From contig NZ_FOQD01000029.1 of NCBI RefSeq assembly GCF_900113665.1, positions 1-41,551 on the forward strand: a stretch of DNA of 41,551 bases. The letters are read 5' to 3'. Below the pieces are notes generated by a model. That model was given only the letters and a program-made list of their open reading frames with translations. It ran no database searches and was not told the origin of the DNA. The stretch is from Planctomicrobium piriforme. GTDB taxonomy: Bacteria; Planctomycetota; Planctomycetia; Planctomycetales; Planctomycetaceae. Below, one piece after another: positions 7,859 to 16,835 of the stretch (positions are counted from its first letter, which is position 1; the number at the start of each line of letters is the position of its first letter). The position numbers and the translations under genes were made by a program.

Positions 7859-10345
7859 ATGGATGACGGGTCGAATCAGCAAGCCTCGGTGTTGAGCCGT
7901 CCGGCGCCGCGCCGGCCTGCCGTGACCGCCGCGATCCTGCTGGGCGCCGGAATTGCCATCGACCGCTGGCTCGGTTTTCCAGTCTGGATCTGGCTGGCGT
8001 TTGCCGGTATTGGCATTATTGCCGCCCTCTTCACTTCTCGTTTTCCTGCGCCGCGCTGGGCGTCGCTGTGCGTGCTCCTCGCAGTCTTCGCCACCGGCGG
8101 TCTCCGTCAGCACATGGCCTGGTCGGAAACCGATTCGAGTACGCTCGCGAAATGGAGTAACACCATCCCGCAAACAGTGCGGGTGATCGGTGTCATCAGC
8201 ACGGCGATCGAAATTCTTGACCGGCCGGTCGGCCCGCGAATTCCTCCCTGGCTCGAAATGGATCGCTCTGTCTGCAAGCTCCGCTGCGAGCAACTGCAAG
8301 TCGACGGAACATGGCAGACGGTCACCGGACAAGCTCGGCTCGAAGTCACGGGGCATCTGGTCGACGTCCATGTCGGGGACCGTGTCGAAGTGCTCGGGCA
8401 ACTTTCCCGCCCCGGCCCTCCGAGAAATCCCGGCGAGTTCGACTATGGGGACTGGCTGCGAACGCAGGGCCTGAGCTGCCAGTTGCGAATCGAGCATCCA
8501 CAAGCGGTGCAGCGGATCGGTTCCGTCCGGGGACTCACCTGGACGCTCGCCAGATGGCGGACGGCGATTCGTAAGGAATGTCAGCAGCGACTCGCTGCGG
8601 AATTGAAGCCGCCGCTGCGCGGGCTGGCGGCATCGTTACTTTTGGGAGATCGCACGCAACTCACCGACGAGCTCAAAGAGCAGTTTGCCGAAAGCGGGAT
8701 GATGCACCTCCTGGCAATCTCTGGCATGAACGTCGGCATTCTGCTGGGAATGATCTTCGTGATGGGGCGGCTGATGAATCTGTCGTCGCGGCAACTCGCC
8801 ATGACGCTCATCGTCACTGCGATTCTCTTCACCTGGATTACCGATCATCAGGCTTCGGTGATCCGCGCCGGCTTGCTGGCGGTCCTCGCACTGATCGGCG
8901 GTCTCAGCCATCGCCGGGTCGACGGCTGGAACACGCTCGCCGCCTGTGCGGTGATACTGCTGCTCTGGCATCCGTCTGACCTGTTCGACATCGGCGCTCA
9001 GTTGTCGTTTCTGGCGGTGGCGGCGATCTATTGGGCAGCCCGACTTCCCTGGCGACAAATCTGGCCGCAGCCGACGGGGCTCGAAGCGGAAGTCAGCCCG
9101 TGGATGCAGCGTGTTCGAGGCTGGCTCAAACTTGCCGTCGAAACGTATGTCGTCACCGGCGCGATCTGGCTGGCGACGTTGCCGCTGACGATGGCGACGT
9201 TTCATCTGGTGACTCCCATTGGCTTGCTGCTGGATCTCTTGCTGGTGCCGTTATCGACGCTGGTACTGGGACTGGGTTATCTATTCCTGTGCGTGAGTTT
9301 GTTGGCGCCATGGCTGGGTTGGCTGATTGCGATTCCGTTTGGCTGGTCATTAGGCCTGATGCAAAGTGCGGTCGCCTGGGGCCAGCGCGTGCCGCTGGGT
9401 CATTTCTTCGTGCCGGCGATGCCTGGTTGGTGGCTGGGAGGCTTTTACATCCTGCTGGGCCTCACCTGGCTGCGTCCGGCAAAGTCATCATCGATGCGAT
9501 GGGAGTTCCGGGTGTGGCCGGCGTGGATCATTCTCGGGTTGCTGTTGCCGTTCGTTCCAAGCACCGCGCAAGATTTTCGTTGCACATTTCTCTCGGTGGG
9601 TCATGGTCTCGCCTGTGTGATCGAGCTGCCGACGGGCGAGACGGTCATCTACGACGGCGGTACCCTGGGAGACGGCCGCCGCGCGGAACGGGCACTTGAA
9701 AATCTGCTCTGGTCGCGCGGCATTCGGGAAGTGGATACGGTGTTGCTCTCGCATGCCGACCATGACCATTACAGCGGGCTCTTCGGTTTATTTGACCGGT
9801 TCCCGGTTCGACAATTTTGCCTCGCTGCTCCCTGCGCCGGCTCAGGGCAATCCGGCGTGGAGGAACTGTGTGAACTGGCCGCGAAACGAGGGGCGAAACT
9901 TCACCTACTTCAGCAGGACGACAGCCTGCTGCCGATTCGAAAGGATTCACCGCCTGTGACAATTCAGGTGCTGCATCCGCGCGAGGCAATCGACGGCGAG
10001 AGCGACAACGCCCACAGTCTCGTGCTCAGCATGACCTATGCCGGCCGCACGATTCTGCTGACAGGCGACCTCGAAGAGTCCGGCCTCGACGCACTGCTCG
10101 CGCGGCCGCCATTGCATGTCGACGTGTTGCTCTCGCCGCATCATGGCGGCAAGGCCTCGAACGTCCCCGCCCTATTCCGCTGGGCGAGTCCGGATTATGT
10201 GGTCGTCAGCGGCGGAGAAGAGAGTCTGCCGCATCTCGAAAAAGCCGCGAAGGCCAGCACGCTGCTCAACACGGCCACGGCCGGGGCGATTACATTTGTG
10301 ATCCATTCCGACGGCCAGATCACGGTCGGAAAGTTCTTGCCGTGA
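7859..10345 (+). CDS. comEC: ComEC/Rec2 DNA internalisation protein
   Basis: The product (828 residues) is the channel that takes single-stranded DNA across the cytoplasmic membrane in natural transformation. Three parts are visible: an N-terminal DUF4131-like region with membrane segments at about 20-75 and a beta-rich OB-like part (residues 95-205, with VHVGDRVEVLGQLSRPGPPRNPGEFDY); the Competence domain (about 235-545) with LLLGDRTQL and MHLLAISGMNVGILLG; and a C-terminal metallo-beta-lactamase domain from about 570. The metal motif SHADHDHYSG gives H632, D634, D636 and H637 of HxDxDH; LLTGDLEESG and LLSPHHGGKASN follow. All expected motifs are intact. The DUF2237 gene converges on its end 18 bases away. 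No other competence gene except cinA lies in the window. Confidence 0.93.
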   Translation: MDDGSNQQASVLSRPAPRRPAVTAAILLGAGIAIDRWLGFPVWIWLAFAGIGIIAALFTSRFPAPRWASLCVLLAVFATGGLRQHMAWSETDSSTLAKWSNTIPQTVRVIGVISTAIEILDRPVGPRIPPWLEMDRSVCKLRCEQLQVDGTWQTVTGQARLEVTGHLVDVHVGDRVEVLGQLSRPGPPRNPGEFDYGDWLRTQGLSCQLRIEHPQAVQRIGSVRGLTWTLARWRTAIRKECQQRLAAELKPPLRGLAASLLLGDRTQLTDELKEQFAESGMMHLLAISGMNVGILLGMIFVMGRLMNLSSRQLAMTLIVTAILFTWITDHQASVIRAGLLAVLALIGGLSHRRVDGWNTLAACAVILLLWHPSDLFDIGAQLSFLAVAAIYWAARLPWRQIWPQPTGLEAEVSPWMQRVRGWLKLAVETYVVTGAIWLATLPLTMATFHLVTPIGLLLDLLLVPLSTLVLGLGYLFLCVSLLAPWLGWLIAIPFGWSLGLMQSAVAWGQRVPLGHFFVPAMPGWWLGGFYILLGLTWLRPAKSSSMRWEFRVWPAWIILGLLLPFVPSTAQDFRCTFLSVGHGLACVIELPTGETVIYDGGTLGDGRRAERALENLLWSRGIREVDTVLLSHADHDHYSGLFGLFDRFPVRQFCLAAPCAGSGQSGVEELCELAAKRGAKLHLLQQDDSLLPIRKDSPPVTIQVLHPREAIDGESDNAHSLVLSMTYAGRTILLTGDLEESGLDALLARPPLHVDVLLSPHHGGKASNVPALFRWASPDYVVVSGGEESLPHLEKAAKASTLLNTATAGAITFVIHSDGQITVGKFLP

Positions 10346-10363
10346 GATTCTGAGAGCGCGACT

Positions 10364-10747
10364 TCAGTCTTCCACTTCGTTGGCATCGAGGGCGTGTTCG
10401 CGGAGTTCTTCCAGCGAGGCGAACTCGAGGGTCGACATGTGCGTGGCCGACAGCACCACTGCGGGCGCGACGCCGGCATCGTACGCTTCTTTCCAGCGCG
10501 ATGCACACAGGCACCAGCGGTCGCCGTTCTTCAGGCCGGGGAATTCGTACTGCGGCAGCGGCGTCGACAGATCGTTCCCGACTTTCTTGGAGAACGCCAG
10601 GAATTTGTCGGTCACCTGCACGCAGACGGTGTGGACCCCGAAGTCGCCTGGCCCGGTCTCACAGCAGCCGTTGCGATACCACCCGGTGACCGGATCGTAC
10701 GAACAGGGCTGCAACGGTTTCCCCAAAACATTCTTTGCGCCGGCCAT
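10364..10747 (-). CDS. DUF2237 family protein
   Basis: A 127-residue protein that matches the whole DUF2237 family: NVLGKPLQPCSYDPVTGWYRNGCCETGPGDFG at the N-terminus, then HTVCVQVTDKFLAFSK, GNDLSTPLPQYEFPGLK, GDRWCLCASRWKEA and APAVVLSATH. Conserved cysteines are at C16, C28, C29, C42, C79 and C81. The function of the family is not known; it is found across bacteria and some eukaryotes. The length is normal. It converges with comEC and is transcribed away from the DUF3124 gene, so the 204-base gap to the right holds two divergent promoters. Confidence 0.9.
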   Translation of the reverse strand: MAGAKNVLGKPLQPCSYDPVTGWYRNGCCETGPGDFGVHTVCVQVTDKFLAFSKKVGNDLSTPLPQYEFPGLKNGDRWCLCASRWKEAYDAGVAPAVVLSATHMSTLEFASLEELREHALDANEVED

Positions 10748-10951
10748 GCCCCTGACTTTCTATCTGCGTGCTGTCAGTTGCGAGTCTACTGCGGGCGCAG
10801 CGTAGCGGAAAGGGAGCGCCCGGCGACCGCTTTCCGTTTCGCCGTGAGGAAATCGTTCATTTGGCGTGGCATCGCCGCCCGGATTCGCGGAAGATCGCCG
10901 CGTCGGCATTCCGCTCGCTGCCGACTTGTTTCAGCCTGTCGATCGAGTTCC

Positions 10952-11524
10952 ATGTCTCAGAATGATCAGTCGTTTCAACGTTCGATCCTGTTGATCGCCG
11001 GCATCGGCGTCGGCGTGCTGGCCCTGTTCGCCTTTTTTTCCAACAACAACGCCCGGGAAGCGCCGCGGGCGACCGGGATGTCGGCCTTTCAGAAGCCGGT
11101 GTCGGACGTCGTCGCTGACCCCGCAACCGCGGCTGGCGAACTGCGAACGCATTTTGTCCCAGCCTATTCCCACATCTACGTCGACAGTGGGCAGCCGTTC
11201 CGGCTCACAGTGACGCTCAGTTTTCGCAATACCGACCCCCAATCGCCGCTCACGATCCATTCCGTCCGGTATTACGACACCGCTGGCAAGCTGATTCGCG
11301 ACGAACTGTCGCAGCCGCTGATTGTGGCCCCGCTGGGGACAAAGGAATTTCTGGTTGCGGAGAACGATTTCTCAGGCGGTTCCGGCGCGAACTTCCTCAT
11401 CGACTGGTCGTCCGGAGACCAGCAGATCAGCACCCCGCTGGCCGAAAGCATCATGATCGGAACTGCCCAGCAGCAAGGGGTTTCGTTCGCCAGCCGGGGC
11501 GTGGAAGTGACCCGTCGGCCTTGA
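10952..11524 (+). CDS. DUF3124 family protein, membrane anchored
   Basis: The 190-residue product begins MSQNDQSFQRS followed by one hydrophobic segment (ILLIAGIGVGVLALFAFF, about 12-29), so it is probably anchored with the rest outside the cytoplasm. The DUF3124 domain spans about 65-180: YSHIYVDSGQPFRLTVTLSFRNTD, SVRYYDTAGKLIRDEL and the ending NFLIDWSS with ESIMIGTAQQQGVSFASRG. An open frame extends far upstream to 10394, but the region before 10952 is antisense to the DUF2237 gene and has no protein-like composition. The role of DUF3124 is unknown. It stands as a single gene, divergent from its left neighbour. Confidence 0.85.
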   Translation: MSQNDQSFQRSILLIAGIGVGVLALFAFFSNNNAREAPRATGMSAFQKPVSDVVADPATAAGELRTHFVPAYSHIYVDSGQPFRLTVTLSFRNTDPQSPLTIHSVRYYDTAGKLIRDELSQPLIVAPLGTKEFLVAENDFSGGSGANFLIDWSSGDQQISTPLAESIMIGTAQQQGVSFASRGVEVTRRP

Positions 11525-11576
11525 TGGGAATCTCGCTTTTCTCCCGGGACATCAGGCCGGACGATCCCCGAGGGCG

Positions 11577-11586
11577 CTGCTATACT
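11577..11586 (+). promoter_or_regulatory. Possible extended -10 promoter for the 1079-aa gene
   Basis: TGCTATACT is an extended -10 (TG-N-TATACT) about 100 bases before the TTG start at 11684. No good -35 is seen, which is usual for extended -10 promoters. The spacing leaves a leader of about 90 bases. Confidence 0.4.
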
Positions 11587-11683
11587 TTGGGAACAGGGTC
11601 GGTCTTCCACGCTCGGACCCCCTGTTGATGCAGGATGCAGCGCACCTTTTCGGCACGGTTGGACTCCGCAGGGCAACGGTCTT

Positions 11684-14600
11684 TTGGAAACGGCACAACA
11701 GCTTCAGCAGATTCTCTGGTCCGTCGAACCGGCCGCCCATCTGGTCGAACCGCGGGTGCTGCGCCGCGTGATTCGCATGGACCGCAACCTGCAGGGGTTG
11801 CGGCTGCTGATTCCGCACAGCTTCAGTTACACGATCGAGCGCGACCGGCTGCTGACGTTTGTCGATCTGAGCGAACTTGAAATCGCTCCCGGCTCGGATC
11901 TACCCCGCCTGTTGATCCTGCTCCCGCGACCGGAAGACGATCCGCGGCATCCCCGCGATCTCGCCGCACTGGCGGCCCGTTATCACCGGATGCTGTTCCA
12001 TGCCGCGGTCCACATGGAACTGGAAAATCGCGTCGCGCGCAAAGGTCTCGACAGCGCCTGGGCCGAACTCCGTCGCGACCAGCTCGGCGACGTGGAATTC
12101 GCCGAGATTCGCGAAGTGCTGCTCAAAGACGACTATCTGTTTCCCTCGCCGACCGACGCCGACGTCTATATCGAGTTCGCAGCGCTCTATCTCGAACTCC
12201 GCTACTTCGCGCCGCACGAGGTCAGGCTACACTTTCCGGCCCTCCGCGACTGGGAAGCGATCGACAAAGTTCTGCAGCAGGATCTCGATCACTTCGCCCT
12301 GTTCGAACGGCTCCGTCTGTCCCCCGCGCTCCTGTCAGACGACCTCGAAGCGACGCAGGAAATGCCTGCCGCGAGCGGCAAGTCGGCCCGTACATCCCGC
12401 TCGCGCATGTCCCTGTCGCAGTTCCGCGGCAAACAGGCCAAGGCGGAACGTGCGTCTGCCACCGGGAACAGCGTCAAAGCCGCACTCACGCATCTCCGGT
12501 CTTCACGTCGCGCCCCCGCCGGACATGAGGACGAAGCCCTCGCCGCCGCGCAGATGGAACTCAAACATCTCGCCGGGCGTCTACAGGCTGTTTTACAGCT
12601 CACTCCAGAAGAAACCGAACAGTGGAGCGAAGCCCTCCGTCCACTGCTGCAGCCAGCGGCCGACGGCTTCTGGACGAATGAAGCCCGACTGCTGTACGAC
12701 CTGCAAAAAGTCTGCCTCGAGCAGGAACGGGGCGTCTATCGCCTCGACCTCGTTGACTGGGTGAAAACACTCGGGCAGCGACCGATTCGCCGTCCGTTGC
12801 CGTTGATGCAGGAAGCGTTGACGCTGCGACATCTGCGAACCATTCGTCGTCGCGTCACCGTTGCCAGAATCGACGCTGCAGAGCGGTCACGACTCTCAAT
12901 TCTACTGAACAATGTTTTGCCGCAGGTGGAAACCCGGTCTCGCGACCGATTGCGAACCATCATTCTCGAAGTCTTCGATAAGGTCGGGCTCGTCCCGCAG
13001 AACGTCCCGGAACAGGTCGCGCGACGAAAAGTTGTCGAGGAACTGCTCGACCGCGTGGTGGACCGCAGTTACTTCAGCATGTCCGACCTCCGCGACACGC
13101 TCTCCAAAAACAATCTGAAACTTCCCGACGTGACCACGCTGTCGGACCTCGCGTTCGGCGATTGTCTCTTACGGGCAGACCGCCGCTTCGAGGCGGTGCT
13201 GGACGGCGTGTATCGTCCCGGAGCGATCTATCAGCGCTGGCCGCAGACCCTCAGCTCACTGGTGTTCGGCACCCGACCGGGCCGATTTCTCGCGCAGCAC
13301 TTGTTTATCCCGTTCGGCGGGGCCTATCTGACGATCATGTTTCTGGAACATGTGGCCGCGTGGTTCACCGGCACGCCCCATGCGCCTCCGGTCGGCCAAA
13401 CCGGCGATGCCCATGTCGCCGCGGCCGCACATGCCGGCCCCAGTTACTGGTTGATTGCGGGCGTGCTGCTGCTGGGAACCTGGATTTCATTGCTGATCCA
13501 TCAGCCGGCCTTCCGGGAATGGAACGTGACGTTGCTGAGCCGCTTGTGGCGGCTGGTGACGATGCTCGTGATCGACGTTCCCACGATCGTCCTGAATTCG
13601 GAATACATGCAACGGATTCTCGCCAGCCGCGCGTTTCGCGTGCTGCGCGATTATGTACTGGAACCGGCCGTCTGCATCCTGATCATGTGGTTTCCCGCGT
13701 GGCTCATGGGATATCAGTGGAGTCGACGGTTTCTGGTCGAACTCTATCTCGGCACGGCCCTGTTCCTCACCTCGCCGGTCGGGCGTTATACGTCCGAATT
13801 GACGATTGATTTCCTGATGCGGGCCTGGCACGAACTGAAGATCAACGTCTTCTCGGCCCTGATCGGCTGGATCATCGATCTCTTCGACAGCCTGCTGGTG
13901 AACCTCGAACGGCTCGTCTACACCGTCGATGAATTCCTGCGTTTTCGAGCGGGCGACAACCCCGTCTTGCAAGCCGTGAAACTGGCGGGGGGCGTCGTCT
14001 GGTTCTTCGTCGCCTATGTGGTCGTGTTTGTGTTCACGCTGCTGGTCGAGCCGCAGATCAACCCGATCAAACACTTCCCCGTCGTGACGGTGTCGCACAA
14101 GGTGATCCTCCCGACGGGCCCGATGCTCGTCCGCGAACTCACTCCCTACCTCGGCAAGACGCAGGCGAATACGCTCGTCTGGACCACCATCTGGCTGATT
14201 CCCGGCGTGTTTGGCTTTCTCGTCTGGGAGCTGAAAGAGAACTGGCGACTGTATGCGGCCAATCGGCGTCCGCGGCTCGGTTGCGAGTCGATCGGGCTTC
14301 ACGGCGAAACGATGCTGCAACTGCTGCGGCCTGGCTTTCACTCTGGCACATTGCCCAAGGCGTTCGCGGCGCTGCGTCGAGAATCGCGGAAGGTGAAAGA
14401 CGTCGACGCCAATTGGGTGCTGCGGAAATGGGCCGCGATTGTGCATGTTGAAGAGTCCGTCCGACACTTTGTTGAACGCGAACTGCTCCATCTGCTGGAA
14501 GAAGCCTCGGTCACGAGTCCTTGCAATTGGACGGTCCTCAACGTCCGGGCGGCCACGAACCGCATCGACGTCGATCTCTCCGATCGCCTTCGGCCCGATC

Positions 14601-14923
14601 AGGCGGCGCGACTCACCTGGGAACATGACGACGCCACCTTGGTGGGCTCAGTCCGCCCTTCCGGTTTACTGGCAGAATTGCCCCCTGATGTTCTCGACTA
14701 CGTTGTCGTCGCGATGTCGGGCCTGTTTCAACGGGCCGGCGTCGAAGTCTTACAAGGCCCCGTCCCGCTGCAGATCGATCCGAACTTCCCGTGGACTACC
14801 TGGGTACAGATCTGGACGCCGTCAAAGGCCATCGCCTTCCTGCCAGACGCGCGGACTGAAACGGCAACCGTCGCGATCGCCGACGTGAGTGAAGGTGCAG
14901 AGTTGGGTGAACCAACGGCTTAG
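11684..14923 (+). CDS. Very large unknown membrane protein (1079 aa)
   Basis: I do not recognise the family. The start is TTG, because no ATG or GTG precedes the first conserved-looking residues in this frame. Residues 1-230 are soluble and mixed alpha/beta (RVIRMDRNLQGLRLLIPHSF, ALAARYHRMLFHAAVHMELE). Residues 230-270 form a basic, low-complexity linker. Residues 275-500 are helical. Membrane segments lie near 540-565, 588-606, 660-682, 688-703, 763-787 and 828-848. A soluble domain of about 230 residues ends the chain; it includes WAAIVHVEESVRHFVERELLHLLEE and PNFPWTTWVQIW. The layout suggests a membrane-embedded assembly factor with two large cytoplasmic domains. It is single, on the plus strand, facing a minus-strand gene across a repeat-filled gap. 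Confidence 0.75.
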   Translation: METAQQLQQILWSVEPAAHLVEPRVLRRVIRMDRNLQGLRLLIPHSFSYTIERDRLLTFVDLSELEIAPGSDLPRLLILLPRPEDDPRHPRDLAALAARYHRMLFHAAVHMELENRVARKGLDSAWAELRRDQLGDVEFAEIREVLLKDDYLFPSPTDADVYIEFAALYLELRYFAPHEVRLHFPALRDWEAIDKVLQQDLDHFALFERLRLSPALLSDDLEATQEMPAASGKSARTSRSRMSLSQFRGKQAKAERASATGNSVKAALTHLRSSRRAPAGHEDEALAAAQMELKHLAGRLQAVLQLTPEETEQWSEALRPLLQPAADGFWTNEARLLYDLQKVCLEQERGVYRLDLVDWVKTLGQRPIRRPLPLMQEALTLRHLRTIRRRVTVARIDAAERSRLSILLNNVLPQVETRSRDRLRTIILEVFDKVGLVPQNVPEQVARRKVVEELLDRVVDRSYFSMSDLRDTLSKNNLKLPDVTTLSDLAFGDCLLRADRRFEAVLDGVYRPGAIYQRWPQTLSSLVFGTRPGRFLAQHLFIPFGGAYLTIMFLEHVAAWFTGTPHAPPVGQTGDAHVAAAAHAGPSYWLIAGVLLLGTWISLLIHQPAFREWNVTLLSRLWRLVTMLVIDVPTIVLNSEYMQRILASRAFRVLRDYVLEPAVCILIMWFPAWLMGYQWSRRFLVELYLGTALFLTSPVGRYTSELTIDFLMRAWHELKINVFSALIGWIIDLFDSLLVNLERLVYTVDEFLRFRAGDNPVLQAVKLAGGVVWFFVAYVVVFVFTLLVEPQINPIKHFPVVTVSHKVILPTGPMLVRELTPYLGKTQANTLVWTTIWLIPGVFGFLVWELKENWRLYAANRRPRLGCESIGLHGETMLQLLRPGFHSGTLPKAFAALRRESRKVKDVDANWVLRKWAAIVHVEESVRHFVERELLHLLEEASVTSPCNWTVLNVRAATNRIDVDLSDRLRPDQAARLTWEHDDATLVGSVRPSGLLAELPPDVLDYVVVAMSGLFQRAGVEVLQGPVPLQIDPNFPWTTWVQIWTPSKAIAFLPDARTETATVAIADVSEGAELGEPTA

Positions 14924-14945
14924 ATTTGTGGCTCCATGTGTCGTC

Positions 14946-15096
14946 ACAGAGAAAAGACCACGAAACGGACGAAAAAGAAATCCTTGAAAATTGGTGACAT
15001 AGGCATTTTCGCCTGTGCCAATCTTTCTTAATAGGGACCGCTCTCGATTATTCCGTGCTTTCAGTGCCTTCCGTGGTTTGTCTTCTTTGACTCTGT
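14946..15096. repeat. Inverted-repeat element C in a convergent gap
   Basis: Outer arms ACAGAG (14946-14951) and CTCTGT (15091-15096) continue inward as imperfectly matching sequence containing CCACGAAAC and CCGTGGTTTG. An inner hairpin runs from 14990 to 15022 (ATTGG...CCAAT, with ACA/TGT and AGGC/GCCT inside), followed by CTTTCTT, so it may also stop transcription of the gene to the left. The end of the DUF1598 gene overlaps it. Confidence 0.5.
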
Positions 15097-15100
15097 TGCG

Positions 15101-16471
15101 CTACTTTGCCGCGTCGCCAAACAGCTTGGTGTTTCCCACTGTCTGCCGGAGCGAATCGACTCGCGGAGTCGTGCCAGTGCGAGTAGAACGGACGACCGGC
15201 TGCAGGTCGATGGTCACTCCGCCCACCAGTCCAATCAGCGACCCCGCTCCTGCGGTGCGAAACGTCGAGGCCGAGGGGACCGTTTTCGGCACCGGATAGG
15301 TTGCCGGTTGCAGGCGTTCATCCGACAGCAAGAGCGTCATGAAATCCGGAGCCGCACGACGGCCGCTCGACTGGCGAATCAGCGTGGCAGCAACAGCCAG
15401 ATCGTACAGGTTCTGCAATTCGCCGAATGCCGGGGTGTGGTCGGCCAGCTCCTGGAAGTTCTCCGTAAATAACTGAGCAAACTTTTCGGTGCTGGGCCGC
15501 GTGAACTTGGCGTCGTCGCGTCGTCCGCTGGCATCGCTGATTTCTTCCTGCGCCATCAGCTTCGCTCGTTGCCCTTTGAGTCGGAACACGGTCTGCTCGG
15601 CATTCGTCTCCAGCGGTTCATAGAACGGCACGAACCACCACCGCTGCAGGCTGTTCCCCTGTGGTCTTAGCAGCGAAAGATGGCTGCGAACACCTGGCAC
15701 GCCAGCCGGTTCGGAGCCCATGGCAATCCGCTTCATTCGCAGGTCTGCTTCGACGAGCGCCAGCGCGAAATGCGATCCGTCCGGCACGCCCCAGATGGAA
15801 ATCTCCTGCGGACCGAGCACCGTGGCCATCATACGGAACCGCTGTTGCACTTCTCCGGTCGTGGCGGGGGAGGAATTGGACCGCAGATAATCCTGCAGCC
15901 GAGCCATGTTGTCGGCGGTCGGGTCGATCGAGCAGCCGATTGATCCCCGCGTCGAACCTTCACAGCGCAGCGCCGTGATCAGGTCTTCCAGCCGCATCAC
16001 CGGTCTGCCATTGCTCCGTCCCACCATCCGTCCGACGTTGTCCGGTCCAAACGCATCGGCAGGACCGACGAGAAAGATGTCGCCTGCTTCGGGGTCGAAC
16101 GCCACGGTATCGATTCTCTGCAATCCGGCCAGGTAAGCGACTTCAAGCGGAACCGGTTTGTTCGCATCGAGCCGTTCGCGCAGCAGAGTCGACAGGTTTT
16201 TCAAGGAGACAATTCGTTCTTCCGTCGCGACGATCACATCGGCCGGCAAGCTGCCGCTCGCAAATTTGTCGATCTGCTTCTTGAGCGCCGCCGGAGGTAA
16301 CGGCCGGACCTGACGCAGTTCGATGACCCCTTCGGCGTCGATGACAATCCCCGATCCGCCGCCGGGCTGGTTCCCGCCAAAGCCGCCGCCGTTCCCAAAT
16401 TGAGCGGATGCAGACTCAAAGCTGACTAACCAGCAGCACGCCGCCAGCACGAGGATCGAACGTTGAGTCAT
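15101..16471 (-). CDS. Secreted DUF1598-type planctomycete protein
   Basis: The start is set by a GGAGGG site four bases before the ATG at 16471 and by the signal peptide that follows (MTQRSILVLAACCWLVSFESASAQ, cleavage after AQ near residue 24); a longer frame to 16528 lacks both. After cleavage comes a glycine-rich stretch (FGNGGGFGGNQPGGGSG), then GIVIDAEGVIELRQV and a long globular region. GSTRGSIGCSIDPTADNMARLQDY, near residues 190-213, is the part that most recalls DUF1598, a family I know only from planctomycetes. The 456-residue product is probably exported. No enzymatic motif is visible. The assignment to DUF1598 is from memory and should be read as likely, not certain. Confidence 0.75.
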   Translation of the reverse strand: MTQRSILVLAACCWLVSFESASAQFGNGGGFGGNQPGGGSGIVIDAEGVIELRQVRPLPPAALKKQIDKFASGSLPADVIVATEERIVSLKNLSTLLRERLDANKPVPLEVAYLAGLQRIDTVAFDPEAGDIFLVGPADAFGPDNVGRMVGRSNGRPVMRLEDLITALRCEGSTRGSIGCSIDPTADNMARLQDYLRSNSSPATTGEVQQRFRMMATVLGPQEISIWGVPDGSHFALALVEADLRMKRIAMGSEPAGVPGVRSHLSLLRPQGNSLQRWWFVPFYEPLETNAEQTVFRLKGQRAKLMAQEEISDASGRRDDAKFTRPSTEKFAQLFTENFQELADHTPAFGELQNLYDLAVAATLIRQSSGRRAAPDFMTLLLSDERLQPATYPVPKTVPSASTFRTAGAGSLIGLVGGVTIDLQPVVRSTRTGTTPRVDSLRQTVGNTKLFGDAAK

Positions 16472-16607
16472 GATTCCCTCCGTCAGCCCGACACTGCGAT
16501 GAGTCCGCAAGCAGCCGCGAGCGCGCACTCCAGGCGCACCGCGAACATCAATCTAAACGCGAACTCAATCGATCAGTCTACCGCGGATCAACGCCCTGCC
16601 CACGCTT

Positions 16608-16638
16608 TTTCAGAAAACTGCCCGGGGGAGAACCCCGG
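16608..16638 (-). terminator. Probable terminator of the minus-strand TPR gene
   Basis: Read on the minus strand, CCGGGG, five bases, CCCCGG forms a six-pair G/C stem (16622-16638), followed by GCAGTTTTCTG with a short T run. It lies about 200 bases after the TPR gene stop and about 140 bases before the DUF1598 start, so it would separate the two transcripts. Confidence 0.4.
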
Positions 16639-16736
16639 AAGGCGCGGAATTGAAGAACTCGTTCTCAGACTCCTGCCTGGGAACGCCCCCATCAATCCAG
16701 CGTGCCGAAGCAGAAACTTCAGCACGAGCGAACAGG

Positions 16737-16793
16737 AGGCTTGAGACCCGAGGCGTGAGGTCATTACTTCCTCAAGCCTCAGGTCTCAAGCCT
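16737..16793. repeat. Inverted-repeat element D
   Basis: Arms 16737-16760 and 16770-16793 match at 22 of 24 positions in inverse orientation around a nine-base centre; each arm itself carries a doubled AGGCTTGAG-like unit. It lies just after the stop of the minus-strand TPR gene and could fold as a long RNA hairpin, but there is no T run on the minus strand. The rest of the 364-base gap (16472-16835) holds the terminator above and no gene. Confidence 0.7.
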
Positions 16794-16835
16794 TCCCCCT
16801 TTTCCGGCTCTGGACTCTCGACACTGGACCCTGGA

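Noticed and set aside
13487..14626. A 379-codon minus-strand frame
   Set aside because: It is antisense to the 1079-residue membrane protein; its His/Asp/Gln-rich composition is typical of shadow frames in GC-rich coding DNA.
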